Source of the DNA: JBFMFH01 sp040752275
GTDB lineage: Bacteria; Acidobacteriota; Vicinamibacteria; Vicinamibacterales; JAKQTR01
Direction: 5' to 3'
Length of the DNA: 64,000 nucleotides
Assembly: GCA_040752275.1 (NCBI GenBank)
Contig: JBFMFH010000109.1
Span: 1-64,000 of the forward strand
Numbering within the stretch: the stretch's first letter is position 1; every line of letters starts with the position of its first letter. Shown one piece after another: positions 43,988 through 53,127 of this stretch. A program made the position numbers and the translations under genes. The notes under the pieces were generated by a model. That model worked only from the letters and a program-made list of their open reading frames with translations. It had not been told where the DNA came from and ran no database searches.

Positions 43988-45489
43988 CGACCCCGACTCT
44001 CCGCCCCATCACGCGTCTCCTCGTCGCGAACCGGGGAGAGATCGCGCTTCGCATCATGCGGGCCTGCGACGAGATGGGCATCGACACCGTGGCGGTGTAC
44101 TCCGACGCCGACGCCGACGCCCTGCACGTCCGTAAGGCCAGCCGTGCCGTCCATCTCGGACCGGCCGCGCCGGCCGAGAGCTACCTGGCCATTCCCCGGC
44201 TCATCGAGGCGGCCCGATCGTCGGGCGCCGACGCGGTGCACCCGGGGTACGGCTTCCTGGCCGAGAACGCGTCCTTTGCCGCAGCGTGTGAAGGGGCCGG
44301 GTTGACATTCGTCGGACCGACATCTGCCGTCATGGCCCTGATGGGGTCGAAGATCCAGGCCCGCCTTGCGATGCGGAAGGCCGGGCTGTCGGTCGTGCCC
44401 GGCGAGACGCCGGCCGGTCAGTCCGACGATGCGCTTGCGGACTCCGCCGCGCGGATCGGCTATCCCCTGCTCGTGAAAGCGTCGGCTGGAGGCGGCGGCA
44501 AGGGGATGCGCGTGGTGCGCCGCGAGTCTGACCTCGCCACGGCCGTGGCCGGCGCCCGCCACGAGGCTCAGTCGGCCTTCGGCGACGGCACACTCTACAT
44601 GGAGCGGCTCATCGACCACCCGAGGCACATCGAGATCCAGGTCCTTGCAGACGCGCATGGTCACGCCGTCCACCTCTTCGAGCGCGATTGCTCCACCCAG
44701 CGCCGGCACCAGAAGATCATCGAGGAAAGTCCGTCACCCGCCGTCACGCCGCCGCTGCGGGCGCGCATGGGCGAGGCCGCCGCCCGGGCCGCACTGGCCG
44801 TCGGCTACCGGAACGCCGGCACCATGGAGTTCCTCGTGGACGGCAGCGGCGACAACGCGCACTTCTACTTCCTGGAGATGAACACGCGCCTCCAGGTCGA
44901 GCACCCGGTGACCGAAGCCGTCACCGGCGTGGACATCGTCAGGGCGCAGTTGCTCGTCGCCGGGGGGTTTCCGCTCCCGTGGGCGCAGGGCGAGCTCCAC
45001 CAGAGGGGTCACGCCATCGAGTGCCGCGTGTATGCCGAAGACCCGGCCCAGGGCTTCCTGCCTCAGGCAGGGACGGTCGAGCTGTACCGGCCGCCCGTCC
45101 GACCCGGGGTCAGGATCGACTCGGGCATCGAGGAGGGCACGCACGTGTCGGTCCACTACGACCCGCTCATGGCCAAGGTGATCGCCTACGCCGAAACGAG
45201 GGCCCTGGCCATCGAGCGCATGTCGGCGGCACTCGCGGAGTTCGCGCTGCTGGGGCTGGCCACCAACATCCCGTTCCTCCTGCGCGTGCTGCAGAGCCCG
45301 GCGTTCGCCGAGGGGCGTCTCGACACCGCGTTCCTGGACGAGGAGGGCGCGGACCTGGGTCAGCATCTGCCCCTGCCGCTCGCCGCGTATGCCGCCGCAG
45401 CCGTTCATGCGGAGCCGACTGAAGCGACGGCCAGGACGCTGCCCTCGGCACCAGACCCATGGGAGAGACTGGGAGGATGGCGGGCATGA
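43984..45489 (+). CDS. biotin carboxylase subunit of the acyl-CoA carboxylase
   Basis: A 501-residue ATP-grasp enzyme that carboxylates biotin. Seen are the N-terminal LLVANRGEIALRIMRACDEMG, the ATP-binding SAGGGGKGMRVV glycine loop, ERDCSTQRRHQKIIEESPSP, EMNTRLQVEHPVTE and the biotin-carboxylase end. It lacks the attached biotin domain that usual MccA subunits have; that domain is the next gene. The start is GTG overlapping the hydratase stop. Its length matches a biotin carboxylase with a short tail. Confidence 0.94.
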   Translation: MTTPTLRPITRLLVANRGEIALRIMRACDEMGIDTVAVYSDADADALHVRKASRAVHLGPAAPAESYLAIPRLIEAARSSGADAVHPGYGFLAENASFAAACEGAGLTFVGPTSAVMALMGSKIQARLAMRKAGLSVVPGETPAGQSDDALADSAARIGYPLLVKASAGGGGKGMRVVRRESDLATAVAGARHEAQSAFGDGTLYMERLIDHPRHIEIQVLADAHGHAVHLFERDCSTQRRHQKIIEESPSPAVTPPLRARMGEAAARAALAVGYRNAGTMEFLVDGSGDNAHFYFLEMNTRLQVEHPVTEAVTGVDIVRAQLLVAGGFPLPWAQGELHQRGHAIECRVYAEDPAQGFLPQAGTVELYRPPVRPGVRIDSGIEEGTHVSVHYDPLMAKVIAYAETRALAIERMSAALAEFALLGLATNIPFLLRVLQSPAFAEGRLDTAFLDEEGADLGQHLPLPLAAYAAAAVHAEPTEATARTLPSAPDPWERLGGWRA

Positions 45490-46001
45490 GGCAACCGCCG
45501 TCGGGCGGCCGACCTGCGCCCGGGAAGTACGTGGTCCGCGACGGGACGCGCTCCGTCGCCGTGGAGGTCCTCGCCGACGGCACGGTGCGAGTGGAGGGAG
45601 CCGAACATCCGTTCCGGATCGCGCGGTCGCAGCCCGGCTGCTACAGGGTCAGCGACGGCGCGCATTCGTGGGAGGTCTTCGTCGCCGGTCCCGCCGATGC
45701 CCGCTTCGTCGCCTCTGGCGGTCGCGCCGGTGTGGTCGAGATCGACCCGGCATCGACACGCCCGCGGCGCAAGGCGCGTCCGGGCGGCGGCGACGGGACG
45801 ATGGCCCCCATGCCCGGCACGGTCATCAAGATCGTCGTCAGCGTCGGCCAGGAAGTAAACGCCGGCGACGTGCTCCTCACGCTCGAGGCCATGAAGATGG
45901 AGCTGCCGTTACGATCCCCCCGTGACGGGGTCGTGACCGCCATTCGCTGCAAGGAAGGCGAACTGGTCCCGCCGGGGGCAACGCTGATCGACCTCGCATG
46001 A
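45486..46001 (+). CDS. biotin carboxyl carrier protein of the acyl-CoA carboxylase
   Basis: A 171-residue carrier. A beta-rich N-terminal part, similar to the BT region of MccA, is followed by a charged linker and a biotinyl domain with the biotinylation motif EAMKM (Lys137). The ATG overlaps the biotin carboxylase stop (ATGA). Carboxylase and carrier thus look like a split MccA: two chains in place of the usual one. It is followed by HMG-CoA lyase with another ATGA overlap. Confidence 0.9.
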   Translation: MRQPPSGGRPAPGKYVVRDGTRSVAVEVLADGTVRVEGAEHPFRIARSQPGCYRVSDGAHSWEVFVAGPADARFVASGGRAGVVEIDPASTRPRRKARPGGGDGTMAPMPGTVIKIVVSVGQEVNAGDVLLTLEAMKMELPLRSPRDGVVTAIRCKEGELVPPGATLIDLA

Positions 46002-46939
46002 CTGGGTCACTGCCCCACCGGGTCTCCGTGGTCGACGTCGGACCACGGGACGGGCTGCAGCACGAGGCGACTCTGCTCGACGTCGCCGCCAAGGTCACCT
46101 TCATCGAGCTGATCGCCAGCGCCGGGGTGCCGGTCGTCGAGGCCGGCGCATTCGTCAGTCCGAGATGGGTGCCGCAAATGGCTGACACCGACGAGGTGTT
46201 CGCCCGGGTGAGCCGGCGTGAGGGCACGCGCTATCCGGCTCTCGTGCCGAACATTCAAGGTCTCGAGCGAGCATCGGCGGCAGGGGTGAACGAGGTCGCC
46301 ATCTTCGCCGCCGCGTCCGAGAGCTTCAGCCGCAAGAACATCAACCAGTCGATCGCCGAGTCGCTCGAGACCTATGCCGCCGTGTGCGCACGCGCCCACG
46401 AGTCGGGCTTCCGGGTACGAGGGTACGTGTCGACCGGCTTCGGCTGTCCGTTCGAAGGTGCGGTGCCGCCAGCCCGCGTGGCCGAGATCGCCGGCGCCTT
46501 GGCCGACATGGGCGTTTTCGAGGTGTCGATCAGCGACACGATCGGCGTGGCGCATCCCGGACAGGTCTGGAACGTCCTCGAGGCGCTGGGGCGGCGGTTG
46601 CCAGTCGGCCGCACGGCGCTGCACTTCCACGACACGAGAGGGACGGGGCTGGCCAACGTCCTCGCCGGCTTGCAGGCCGGCGTCTCGGTGTTCGACACAT
46701 CGTGCGGCGGACTGGGCGGCTGCCCATACGCGCCCGGCTCGACGGGCAATCTCGCAACCGAAGATCTCGTTTATATGCTGAGCGGCCTCGGCGTCGAGAC
46801 CAGCATCGATCTGAACGCGCTGGTGGCCGCGTCCGACTTCATGGCAGGACTCCTGGACCACCCGCTGCCGTCGCGATACTACCAGGCGTCGCGGCGCGGG
46901 CAGCGTCCAGATCCCGGTCGGGAGCTGCCGCACGCATGA
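45998..46939 (+). CDS. hydroxymethylglutaryl-CoA lyase
   Basis: Cleaves HMG-CoA to acetoacetate and acetyl-CoA, the last step of leucine breakdown. The 313-residue TIM barrel shows VVDVGPRDGLQHEATLLD (metal and substrate residues), GYVSTGFGCPFEG, HFHDTRGTGLAN and the catalytic-cysteine signature CGGLGGCPYAPGSTGNLATED. Length and motifs are standard. It overlaps the carrier gene by four bases. Confidence 0.95.
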   Translation: MTGSLPHRVSVVDVGPRDGLQHEATLLDVAAKVTFIELIASAGVPVVEAGAFVSPRWVPQMADTDEVFARVSRREGTRYPALVPNIQGLERASAAGVNEVAIFAAASESFSRKNINQSIAESLETYAAVCARAHESGFRVRGYVSTGFGCPFEGAVPPARVAEIAGALADMGVFEVSISDTIGVAHPGQVWNVLEALGRRLPVGRTALHFHDTRGTGLANVLAGLQAGVSVFDTSCGGLGGCPYAPGSTGNLATEDLVYMLSGLGVETSIDLNALVAASDFMAGLLDHPLPSRYYQASRRGQRPDPGRELPHA

Positions 46940-46958
46940 CCACCGGGCTGGATGGCTG

Positions 46959-47726
46959 ATGCGCGACCTCCTCGTCAACCGCCGCCGGCTCGAGTACGAG
47001 CTGCACGACCCGGTCGTCGCCGGCGCGCCGCTCGTCGTCTTTCTGCACGAGGGGCTCGGCTGCCTCGAGGCCTGGCGCGACTTCCCCGCCCGGGTGGCCG
47101 CCGCCACCGGGTGCGGGACGCTCGTGTACAGCCGCTGGGGCCACGGGGGGTCAGAGGCCCGGCCCGGTGCCTGGCCCGTCTCATTCATGCACGACGAAGC
47201 GCAGTCGAGTCTCCCGGACCTGCTTGGCCACCTGGGCATCGAGCGTCCCGTCTTGTTCGGACACAGCGACGGAGCATCGATCGCCCTGCTCCACGCCGCC
47301 CAGTACCCCGATGCGGTCCGGGCCGTGATCAGCGTCGCCGCGCACGTCATGGTGGAAGCGGAAACGGTGGAGAGCATCCGCGCCGCCCGGGCACGTTTCG
47401 AGGAAGGGTCGCTGCGCCAGGGGCTCGAGCGCTACCACGGGCCCAATACGGCAACGATGTTCGACGGCTGGTCTGGCGTCTGGCTGCACCCGGCATTCCG
47501 CGGCTGGGACATCAGGCCTGAGCTCGGCCGCGTCCGCTGCCCGGTCCTGGCCATTCAGGGCAGCGCCGATCACTACGGCACTCCGGTGCAACTGGACGCG
47601 ATCCGGGATGGTGTCGCCGGCCCCGTGGTGACATCGTTGCTCCGCGGGTGCGGTCACTCGCCGCACCGCGATGCCCCCGACGCCGTCATCAAGGCCGTCT
47701 CGACGCTCGTGGCCAGACTGGAGTGA
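46959..47726 (+). CDS. alpha/beta hydrolase
   Basis: A 255-residue alpha/beta-fold hydrolase. The oxyanion strand is VFLHEGLGCLEAW, the nucleophile elbow is GHSDGAS, and a late DHYG/GCGHSPH pair can supply the acid and His. It lies 19 bases after HMG-CoA lyase and is likely part of the operon. It might be a thioesterase or a lactone/ester hydrolase; the substrate is not evident. Confidence 0.85.
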   Translation: MRDLLVNRRRLEYELHDPVVAGAPLVVFLHEGLGCLEAWRDFPARVAAATGCGTLVYSRWGHGGSEARPGAWPVSFMHDEAQSSLPDLLGHLGIERPVLFGHSDGASIALLHAAQYPDAVRAVISVAAHVMVEAETVESIRAARARFEEGSLRQGLERYHGPNTATMFDGWSGVWLHPAFRGWDIRPELGRVRCPVLAIQGSADHYGTPVQLDAIRDGVAGPVVTSLLRGCGHSPHRDAPDAVIKAVSTLVARLE

Positions 47727-47850
47727 AGCAGCGCGGCGGGGGCTCCGATGCCAGATCCTGCCCCTGAGCGGGCGGCGGGCCAGGCCGCGGGCGACCGCAG
47801 GCTCCAGGAGGCACCGTGTACACGGAAGTGCATGGACCGTACCGTCGCGC

Positions 47851-48219
47851 TCATGTGCCCCCCACATCGGTCTCCTTCAGCGGAACGTCCCAATGGGCCT
47901 CGATGAGTTCGAAGCGTCGCTGCTCCTCGCGCCTGAAGGCTTCCTGGTCAGGGTACAGCCGCTTCTTGATCTCCGGTTCGGTGGACTCGAAGACCGAGGC
48001 CACGTCCCGGAAGACGATTTCCGTGGCAAAGTTCCAGTCGGCCCGGCCGTCACCATGGAACTTCGGTTCGACACACCTCACCGACAGGAACCGTCCGGAC
48101 TTCACCTGCTCGGCCAGCACCGGATAGTGATTCTTGCGAAAGAGATCGACGAACTCGCCATGGTGTCCCCAGCGCACGCGATAGAAGTACCAGACCGTCA
48201 CACCCCTGCTCGTCGCCAT
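47851..48219 (-). CDS. hypothetical protein, possible alpha-beta barrel fold
   Basis: A 122-residue protein I do not recognise. The start TVWYFYRVRWGHHGEFVDLFRKNHYPVLAEQVKSGRFLSVRC has the look of a ferredoxin-like (dimeric alpha/beta barrel) fold, with a Glu/Arg-rich tail. The ATG giving MATSRG has GGAGG five bases upstream; another ATG four codons earlier has GGAAGG. It is convergent with the leucine operon, and its upstream side faces the repeat block before osmC. Confidence 0.6.
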   Translation of the reverse strand: MATSRGVTVWYFYRVRWGHHGEFVDLFRKNHYPVLAEQVKSGRFLSVRCVEPKFHGDGRADWNFATEIVFRDVASVFESTEPEIKKRLYPDQEAFRREEQRRFELIEAHWDVPLKETDVGGT

Positions 48220-48277
48220 GCCGTCCTCCATGTGGTCCTTCCAGTCTACCTGACGTCCACAGGCGGCCGGTTGCCAT

Positions 48278-48406
48278 GGGATCACGGGATCACTCCCTCG
48301 CGGGATCACTCCCCCCCTCGCGGGATCACTCCCGTTCTAGAACGGGTCTCATCCCGGAGTCATTCCGGAGTCATCCCGGAGTCTCATCCCGGAGTACCCC
48401 CGGGAG
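48278..48406. repeat. two opposed arrays of GGGATSACTCC units around a perfect palindrome
   Basis: The left array has three or four GGGATCACTCCC units with TCGC spacers. The right array has four CATCCCGGAGT units, which are the same unit reversed (GGGATGACTCC). Between them is a perfect 16-base palindrome, CCCGTTCTAGAACGGG (48331-48346), extended by GGGAT/ATCCC arms. It fills the divergent promoter region between the unknown gene and osmC, about 300 bases with no gene. Confidence 0.8.
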
Positions 48407-48524
48407 TGGGCCCGCGGCCGGCTTGAGCGCAACCCAGATGTGCTTGAGGCCGCGTGCAGGATCGTGCCAGAGTAGGACCATGGTCTCCGTTCACGAGTGA
48501 GATTCTGAGAGGAGCGACGACATC

Positions 48525-48944
48525 ATGGCGGTGAGCAGGTCGACGGCGGTGTGGAAGGGCAATTTGACCGAGGGCTCCGGGGTCATGCGCCTCGGCAAGG
48601 GCGGGTACGAGGGACCGTTCACGCGCGCGTCTCGGTTCGAGAACGGCCAGGGCACGAACCCGGAAGAGCTGATCGGCGCCGCGCATGCCGGCTGTTTCTC
48701 GATGTTCCTGTCGGCGATTCTCTCGAAGAGCGGGTTCCCGCCCGGTGAGATCCGCACAACCGCGAAGGTGCACCTGGGTGACGGCCCGACCATCACGCGG
48801 ATCGAGCTCGATACGGAGGCGCAGGTCCCCGGGTGCGAGGACGACGTCTTTCTGGAGCACGCGGAGCAGGCGAAGGCCGGGTGCCCGGTCTCGAAGGCCC
48901 TGTCGGCCGTCCCGATGCATCTGACCGCCCGCCTCGTGAAATAG
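48525..48944 (+). CDS. OsmC-family peroxiredoxin
   Basis: A 139-residue organic-hydroperoxide-reducing protein. Signature elements are GTNPEELIGAAHAGCFSMFLS with the peroxidatic Cys and EQAKAGCPVSKALSAVP with the resolving Cys. It protects against lipid and organic peroxides, using a dihydrolipoyl or thiol donor. It is a single gene; the PfkB gene follows after about 25 bases and may share its transcript. Confidence 0.95.
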   Translation: MAVSRSTAVWKGNLTEGSGVMRLGKGGYEGPFTRASRFENGQGTNPEELIGAAHAGCFSMFLSAILSKSGFPPGEIRTTAKVHLGDGPTITRIELDTEAQVPGCEDDVFLEHAEQAKAGCPVSKALSAVPMHLTARLVK

Positions 48945-48969
48945 CACCGCAGCGAAGGAGCGGCAGAGC

Positions 48970-49863
48970 GTGAGCCGGACGCGCCTCCTGGTCGTCGGCG
49001 ACGTGGCCTGGGACATCTTCATCCGGCCGCAGCGACCGCTCGTGAGCGGCTCGGATGTCCTGGGCACCGTCGACATGATGCCTGGAGGCGCAGCCGCGAA
49101 CGTGGCCGTCTGGGCCAGGCGCCTCGGCGCTGACGCCCGGCTCGTCGGCAAGGTCGGCGACGACCCCCTGGGCGAGCTCATGTGCGCGCACCTTCGGGCC
49201 GAAGCGGCTGCCGGAGACCTCATCTGCGTGGCCGGCGGCCTCACGACCCGCGTCGGCATCCTGGTGTCTGCGGATGGCGAACATTCGTTCGTGATCGACC
49301 ACACGAAGATCCTGCTGTTCGAGGAGGGCGACGTCCCCACGAGTCTCCTCGACGGCGTCGACGCGGTCTTCTTCAACGGATACGACATCTACCTCGCCGG
49401 GTCGGCGGCCTTCCTCACGCCCGTCCTCGGCGAAGCGCGGCGGCGCCACATCCCGGTCGCATTCGACCCGTCGTCGTTCACCCTCATCGAGGCGTACGGC
49501 GCAGAACGCCTCCTCGGCGACGTCTGCCCGCTCGACGTGCTCATCGCCAACGAAGACGAAACCCGCGCACTGGCCGGGGGCTCGGGGGCGTCGGCATTGA
49601 CCGCGCATGCGTCGCTGGTGGTGGTGAAGAGAGGGCGGGATGGCGCGGCGGCCTATGGGAACGGCGTGTGGACGCGCGAACCATCGACACCGCTGGCGGC
49701 GGTCGACACCACCGGCGCCGGCGACGCGTTCGACGCAGCGTTCCTGGTCGAGTGGCTCGAATCCGGCGACGTCGACGCCGCGCTGAAGGCGGGAAACCGA
49801 CTGGGCGCCTATGTCGCGAGCCACCTGGGCGCACAGCCCGCGATGGCACCCCCCCGGGTCTGA
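48970..49863 (+). CDS. PfkB-family sugar kinase
   Basis: A 297-residue ribokinase-like kinase. LLVVGDVAWDIFI at the start, GGAAANVAVWARRLGADARLVGKVGDDPLG (substrate side), and VDTTGAGDAFDAAFL with the catalytic Asp are present. The substrate (a sugar or nucleoside) cannot be told. The start is GTG with AAGGAG nine bases upstream. It is convergent with the BNR-repeat gene. Confidence 0.92.
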   Translation: MSRTRLLVVGDVAWDIFIRPQRPLVSGSDVLGTVDMMPGGAAANVAVWARRLGADARLVGKVGDDPLGELMCAHLRAEAAAGDLICVAGGLTTRVGILVSADGEHSFVIDHTKILLFEEGDVPTSLLDGVDAVFFNGYDIYLAGSAAFLTPVLGEARRRHIPVAFDPSSFTLIEAYGAERLLGDVCPLDVLIANEDETRALAGGSGASALTAHASLVVVKRGRDGAAAYGNGVWTREPSTPLAAVDTTGAGDAFDAAFLVEWLESGDVDAALKAGNRLGAYVASHLGAQPAMAPPRV

Positions 49864-49910
49864 CGTGCCGGGCCCGCCGGGTCCAAGGACCCCGTCAATC
49901 AACGTCTCTG

Positions 49911-52900
49911 TCAGCGATCAGCCATCGGCGATCGGCCCTCAGCTCGTGCGAGAGGCCCACCGTCATCGGCGCCGAGGCTGAAGGCCGAGCGCGATTGGTC
50001 CCACTCCTCCCAGCCCATCCGGGTGATGGGCGGCAGCTTCTGCCGCGCCAGTTCGGTATTGAGCGCGGCGGCGTCCTTCACGAACGTGGCGTCGAACTTC
50101 GCCATCGCCGCGTCCAGATCCCCGCCGAGCACCGCCATGCGATCGAGCTGCGACTGCGTCGGCCGGCCTTCGTAGCCGTTGATGTTGCCGTAGAGCGTGC
50201 CGATCTCCTCGCGCAGTTTCTCCTCGCCTGAGATGCCTTCGCCGCGCTGTTCGGAGACGAGGGCCTTTCGCTGGGACTCCAATTCTGTGGCCAACGCCTC
50301 GAGGCGTCCCCGGAGGCGGTTCCGATCCGGCAGCTTCCCGGCGGTCTGCCGCGCCTGGGCGCTCGCGGCCGCAAGAGCATCGGCCAGGTGGGCCAGGCGT
50401 TCGACCATCCCGAACAGCTTCAGTACCGCATCGCGCTGGGCAACCCGATCGGCGTCGGTGTGTCGCGAACCCGGCTCCGCCACGAGTGTGAGCGTCGAGG
50501 CGAACGCCTCCTTGCCCTTGATCATCCTGACCGTATAGGTGCCCGGCAGCACCCGCGGGCCCAGCAGCGAGAAGATGCTCGAGATCGCACCGGCGCCGGG
50601 AGCGTTCCGCGGCGCCCGCGATCGCATCGGCCACTGGACACGATTGATCCCGCGGCGCTTGCCGCCGTCGATGGTGGCCAGTCTCGCGCCCTGCCCGTCG
50701 TACACCTCCAGCTTGAGGTCGCCGAACATGTGGCGCTTCTTCAGGTAGTAGGTAATGACGCCGGCCTCGGCCGGACTCGCGCCCACGAACTCGGCGTCCC
50801 CGTTGAAGCCGAACTCGAACGTGGGCATGACCATGGGGGACGGCCGCGACGGCAGGAACGCGACTTCGCTCTCGACGACCCGGGCCGTGAGCGACCGCAG
50901 CGGCGTGATGTCGTCGACGACATACAATCCCCGGCCGTGCGTGGCCACGATCAGGTCGTGGTCCCGCGGGTGGATCGCCAGGTCCCGAACGGCGACGTTC
51001 GGCAGGTTGCCCTTGAACTGGCCCCACTGCCGGCCGCCGTCTACGGAGATCCACAGGCCGAACTCGGTCCCCAGGAACAGCAGATCCGGGTTGACCGGAT
51101 CCTCCTTGACGACGTGTGCGTACCCGGCCACGTCCGGTGTCGCCAGGGACGTCCACGTCCGGCCGAAGTCCCTGGTCACGAACAGATAGGCCTTCATGTC
51201 GCCGGTCATGTGGCCGTCGAGCGTGACGTAGGCGGTCCCTGCCGAGGCATGTCCCGCCTCGATGGAACTGACCCAGGTGTGCGGCGGCACGCCAGTCACG
51301 TTCCCGACGACGTTGGTCCACGTCTTGCCGCCGTCGCGGGTCAACTGAACGTTGCCATCGTCGGTGCCCACCCAGATCGTCTGCGCATCCTTCGGCGATT
51401 CTTCGATGGCGAAGATCGTGCAGTGGTTCTCGGCGGTAGAGTTGTCCAGGGTGAGGCCGCCCGAGTTCATCTGCTTCTGCTTGTCGGGATCGTTGGTGGT
51501 CAGGTCCGGCGAAATCCGCTCCCACGACTCGCCCTTGTCCCGGGTCCGGAACAGGAACTGGGCACCGTAGTACATCGTCCGTGGGTCGTTCGGGCTCAGA
51601 TGGATGGGCGTGTTCCAGTTGAACCGGTACCGTGGCTCGCCGGCCTTCGGCGTGGGCTTGATGTCCTTGCTCTCGAGGGATGACTTCCGGACCCTGAAGA
51701 GGTTTCCGCCCTGGTACTCGTCGTAGACGACGTCGGGATCCTCGGGATCGGGGAATGCCCAGAATCCGTCGCCACCCGTCAGTGCATGCCAGTGCTTGTT
51801 CGCGATGCCGCCGCCCCGGCGCGACGGGCCGTACCAGGTGCTGTTGTCCTGCAACCCGCCGTACACGTTGTACGGCCACTCCATGTCATAGCTCACGTGG
51901 TAGTACTGCGACACGGACAGGCTCCCGACGAAGCGGAACGTGCTTCCCCGGTTGTACGAGATGTAGACGCCTCCATCCGTCCCGATGACGAGCTGCTCGG
52001 GGTTCGCGGGGTTCACCCAGATGTCGTGGACATCACCATGGTAGCTCGGCCCGAAGATGCCGCTGGCGCCGATGGCGCCAAACGTCCTGCCCCCGTCGTC
52101 GCTGACCGCCGCCGAGAACCCCATCTTGTAGACCCTGTCGACGTTCTTCGGGTCCGCCACGAGGCGGGAGAAATAGAACGGCCGCGCCGTGACGGCACTC
52201 GAGTGGCTCAGCGCCTCCCAGGATTCGCCTCCGTCGTCCGACCGATAGAGCCTCGTCTGCTCAGCCTCGATCGTGGCAAACACCAGGCCGGCCTTGGCAG
52301 GCGAGGTCGAGACGGCGATGCGTCCCAGCTCTCCTTCTGGTAGGTCCCTTGTGAGCCGCTGCCACGTCGAACCCCCGTCCTTCGAACGGTACAAGCCGCT
52401 CTTGGGGCCGCCTGAGGTGAAGAACCACGGCAGGCGACGGAACTGCCACAACCCCGCATAGAGGACGCCCGGATCGTCCGGGGCCATCGCCAGGTCCGCA
52501 CACCCGACGTCGGGGGCCACATACAGCACCTTCTCCCAGGTCTTGCCGGCGTCGGTCGTGCGGTAGACGCCCCGGTCATCGCTGTCGCTGAACAGCGCTC
52601 CGGCCGCGCAGACGTACACGGTGTTCCCGTCCTTGGGATGGACCAGGATCCTCGAGACCCGCTCGGTCCGCTCGAGACCGATCCGGGTCCAGGTGTCGCC
52701 GGCATCCGCGCTGCGGTACACGCCGTCGCCGACTGATACGCTGTTCCTGACCCAGGTCTCACCCGTACCCACCCAGACGTGCTTCGGGTTCGACGAATCG
52801 ACGGCCACGGCTCCAATCGACTGGTTGTACTTGTCGAACACCGGCTTGAAGACCAGTCCGCCGTCCACCGATTTCCACAGGCCGCCGCCAGCCGCGCCCG

Positions 52901-53102
52901 CGTAGATGGTCAGGCGCTCGCCGGCCACCGCCGCCACCGCCGAGATCCGGCCGCTCATCGTCGCCGGCCCGATCGCGCGAGCCTCCAGGCCCGCGAACGT
53001 GTCCGAATCGACTGCCACACCCTGGGCGTGCGCCAGCGAGGCGGCAACCGACAGGCAGGCTGCCGCCACTGACGCCGCGCCCAGTCTGGTCGCTGCGCGC
53101 AT
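49911..53102 (-). CDS. exported BNR/sortilin-like beta-propeller protein
   Basis: A 1063-residue secreted protein. A signal peptide (ending AHAQG) is followed by several Asp-box (BNR) repeats such as GGGLWKSVDGG, GVYRSADAGDTWTRIG, GVYRTTDAGKTWEKV and GLYRSKDGGSTWQRLT, which form two beta-propellers of the VPS10/sialidase type. After residue 750 come a beta-sandwich and a helical C-terminus. It might bind or cut glycans or proteins, but catalytic residues are not evident. GGAGG precedes the ATG. It may be co-transcribed with the upstream LolA-like gene. Confidence 0.85.
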   Translation of the reverse strand: MRAATRLGAASVAAACLSVAASLAHAQGVAVDSDTFAGLEARAIGPATMSGRISAVAAVAGERLTIYAGAAGGGLWKSVDGGLVFKPVFDKYNQSIGAVAVDSSNPKHVWVGTGETWVRNSVSVGDGVYRSADAGDTWTRIGLERTERVSRILVHPKDGNTVYVCAAGALFSDSDDRGVYRTTDAGKTWEKVLYVAPDVGCADLAMAPDDPGVLYAGLWQFRRLPWFFTSGGPKSGLYRSKDGGSTWQRLTRDLPEGELGRIAVSTSPAKAGLVFATIEAEQTRLYRSDDGGESWEALSHSSAVTARPFYFSRLVADPKNVDRVYKMGFSAAVSDDGGRTFGAIGASGIFGPSYHGDVHDIWVNPANPEQLVIGTDGGVYISYNRGSTFRFVGSLSVSQYYHVSYDMEWPYNVYGGLQDNSTWYGPSRRGGGIANKHWHALTGGDGFWAFPDPEDPDVVYDEYQGGNLFRVRKSSLESKDIKPTPKAGEPRYRFNWNTPIHLSPNDPRTMYYGAQFLFRTRDKGESWERISPDLTTNDPDKQKQMNSGGLTLDNSTAENHCTIFAIEESPKDAQTIWVGTDDGNVQLTRDGGKTWTNVVGNVTGVPPHTWVSSIEAGHASAGTAYVTLDGHMTGDMKAYLFVTRDFGRTWTSLATPDVAGYAHVVKEDPVNPDLLFLGTEFGLWISVDGGRQWGQFKGNLPNVAVRDLAIHPRDHDLIVATHGRGLYVVDDITPLRSLTARVVESEVAFLPSRPSPMVMPTFEFGFNGDAEFVGASPAEAGVITYYLKKRHMFGDLKLEVYDGQGARLATIDGGKRRGINRVQWPMRSRAPRNAPGAGAISSIFSLLGPRVLPGTYTVRMIKGKEAFASTLTLVAEPGSRHTDADRVAQRDAVLKLFGMVERLAHLADALAAASAQARQTAGKLPDRNRLRGRLEALATELESQRKALVSEQRGEGISGEEKLREEIGTLYGNINGYEGRPTQSQLDRMAVLGGDLDAAMAKFDATFVKDAAALNTELARQKLPPITRMGWEEWDQSRSAFSLGADDGGPLARAEGRSPMADR

Positions 53103-53127
53103 GCGTTGGTCCTCCCGGGGGCCGGGG

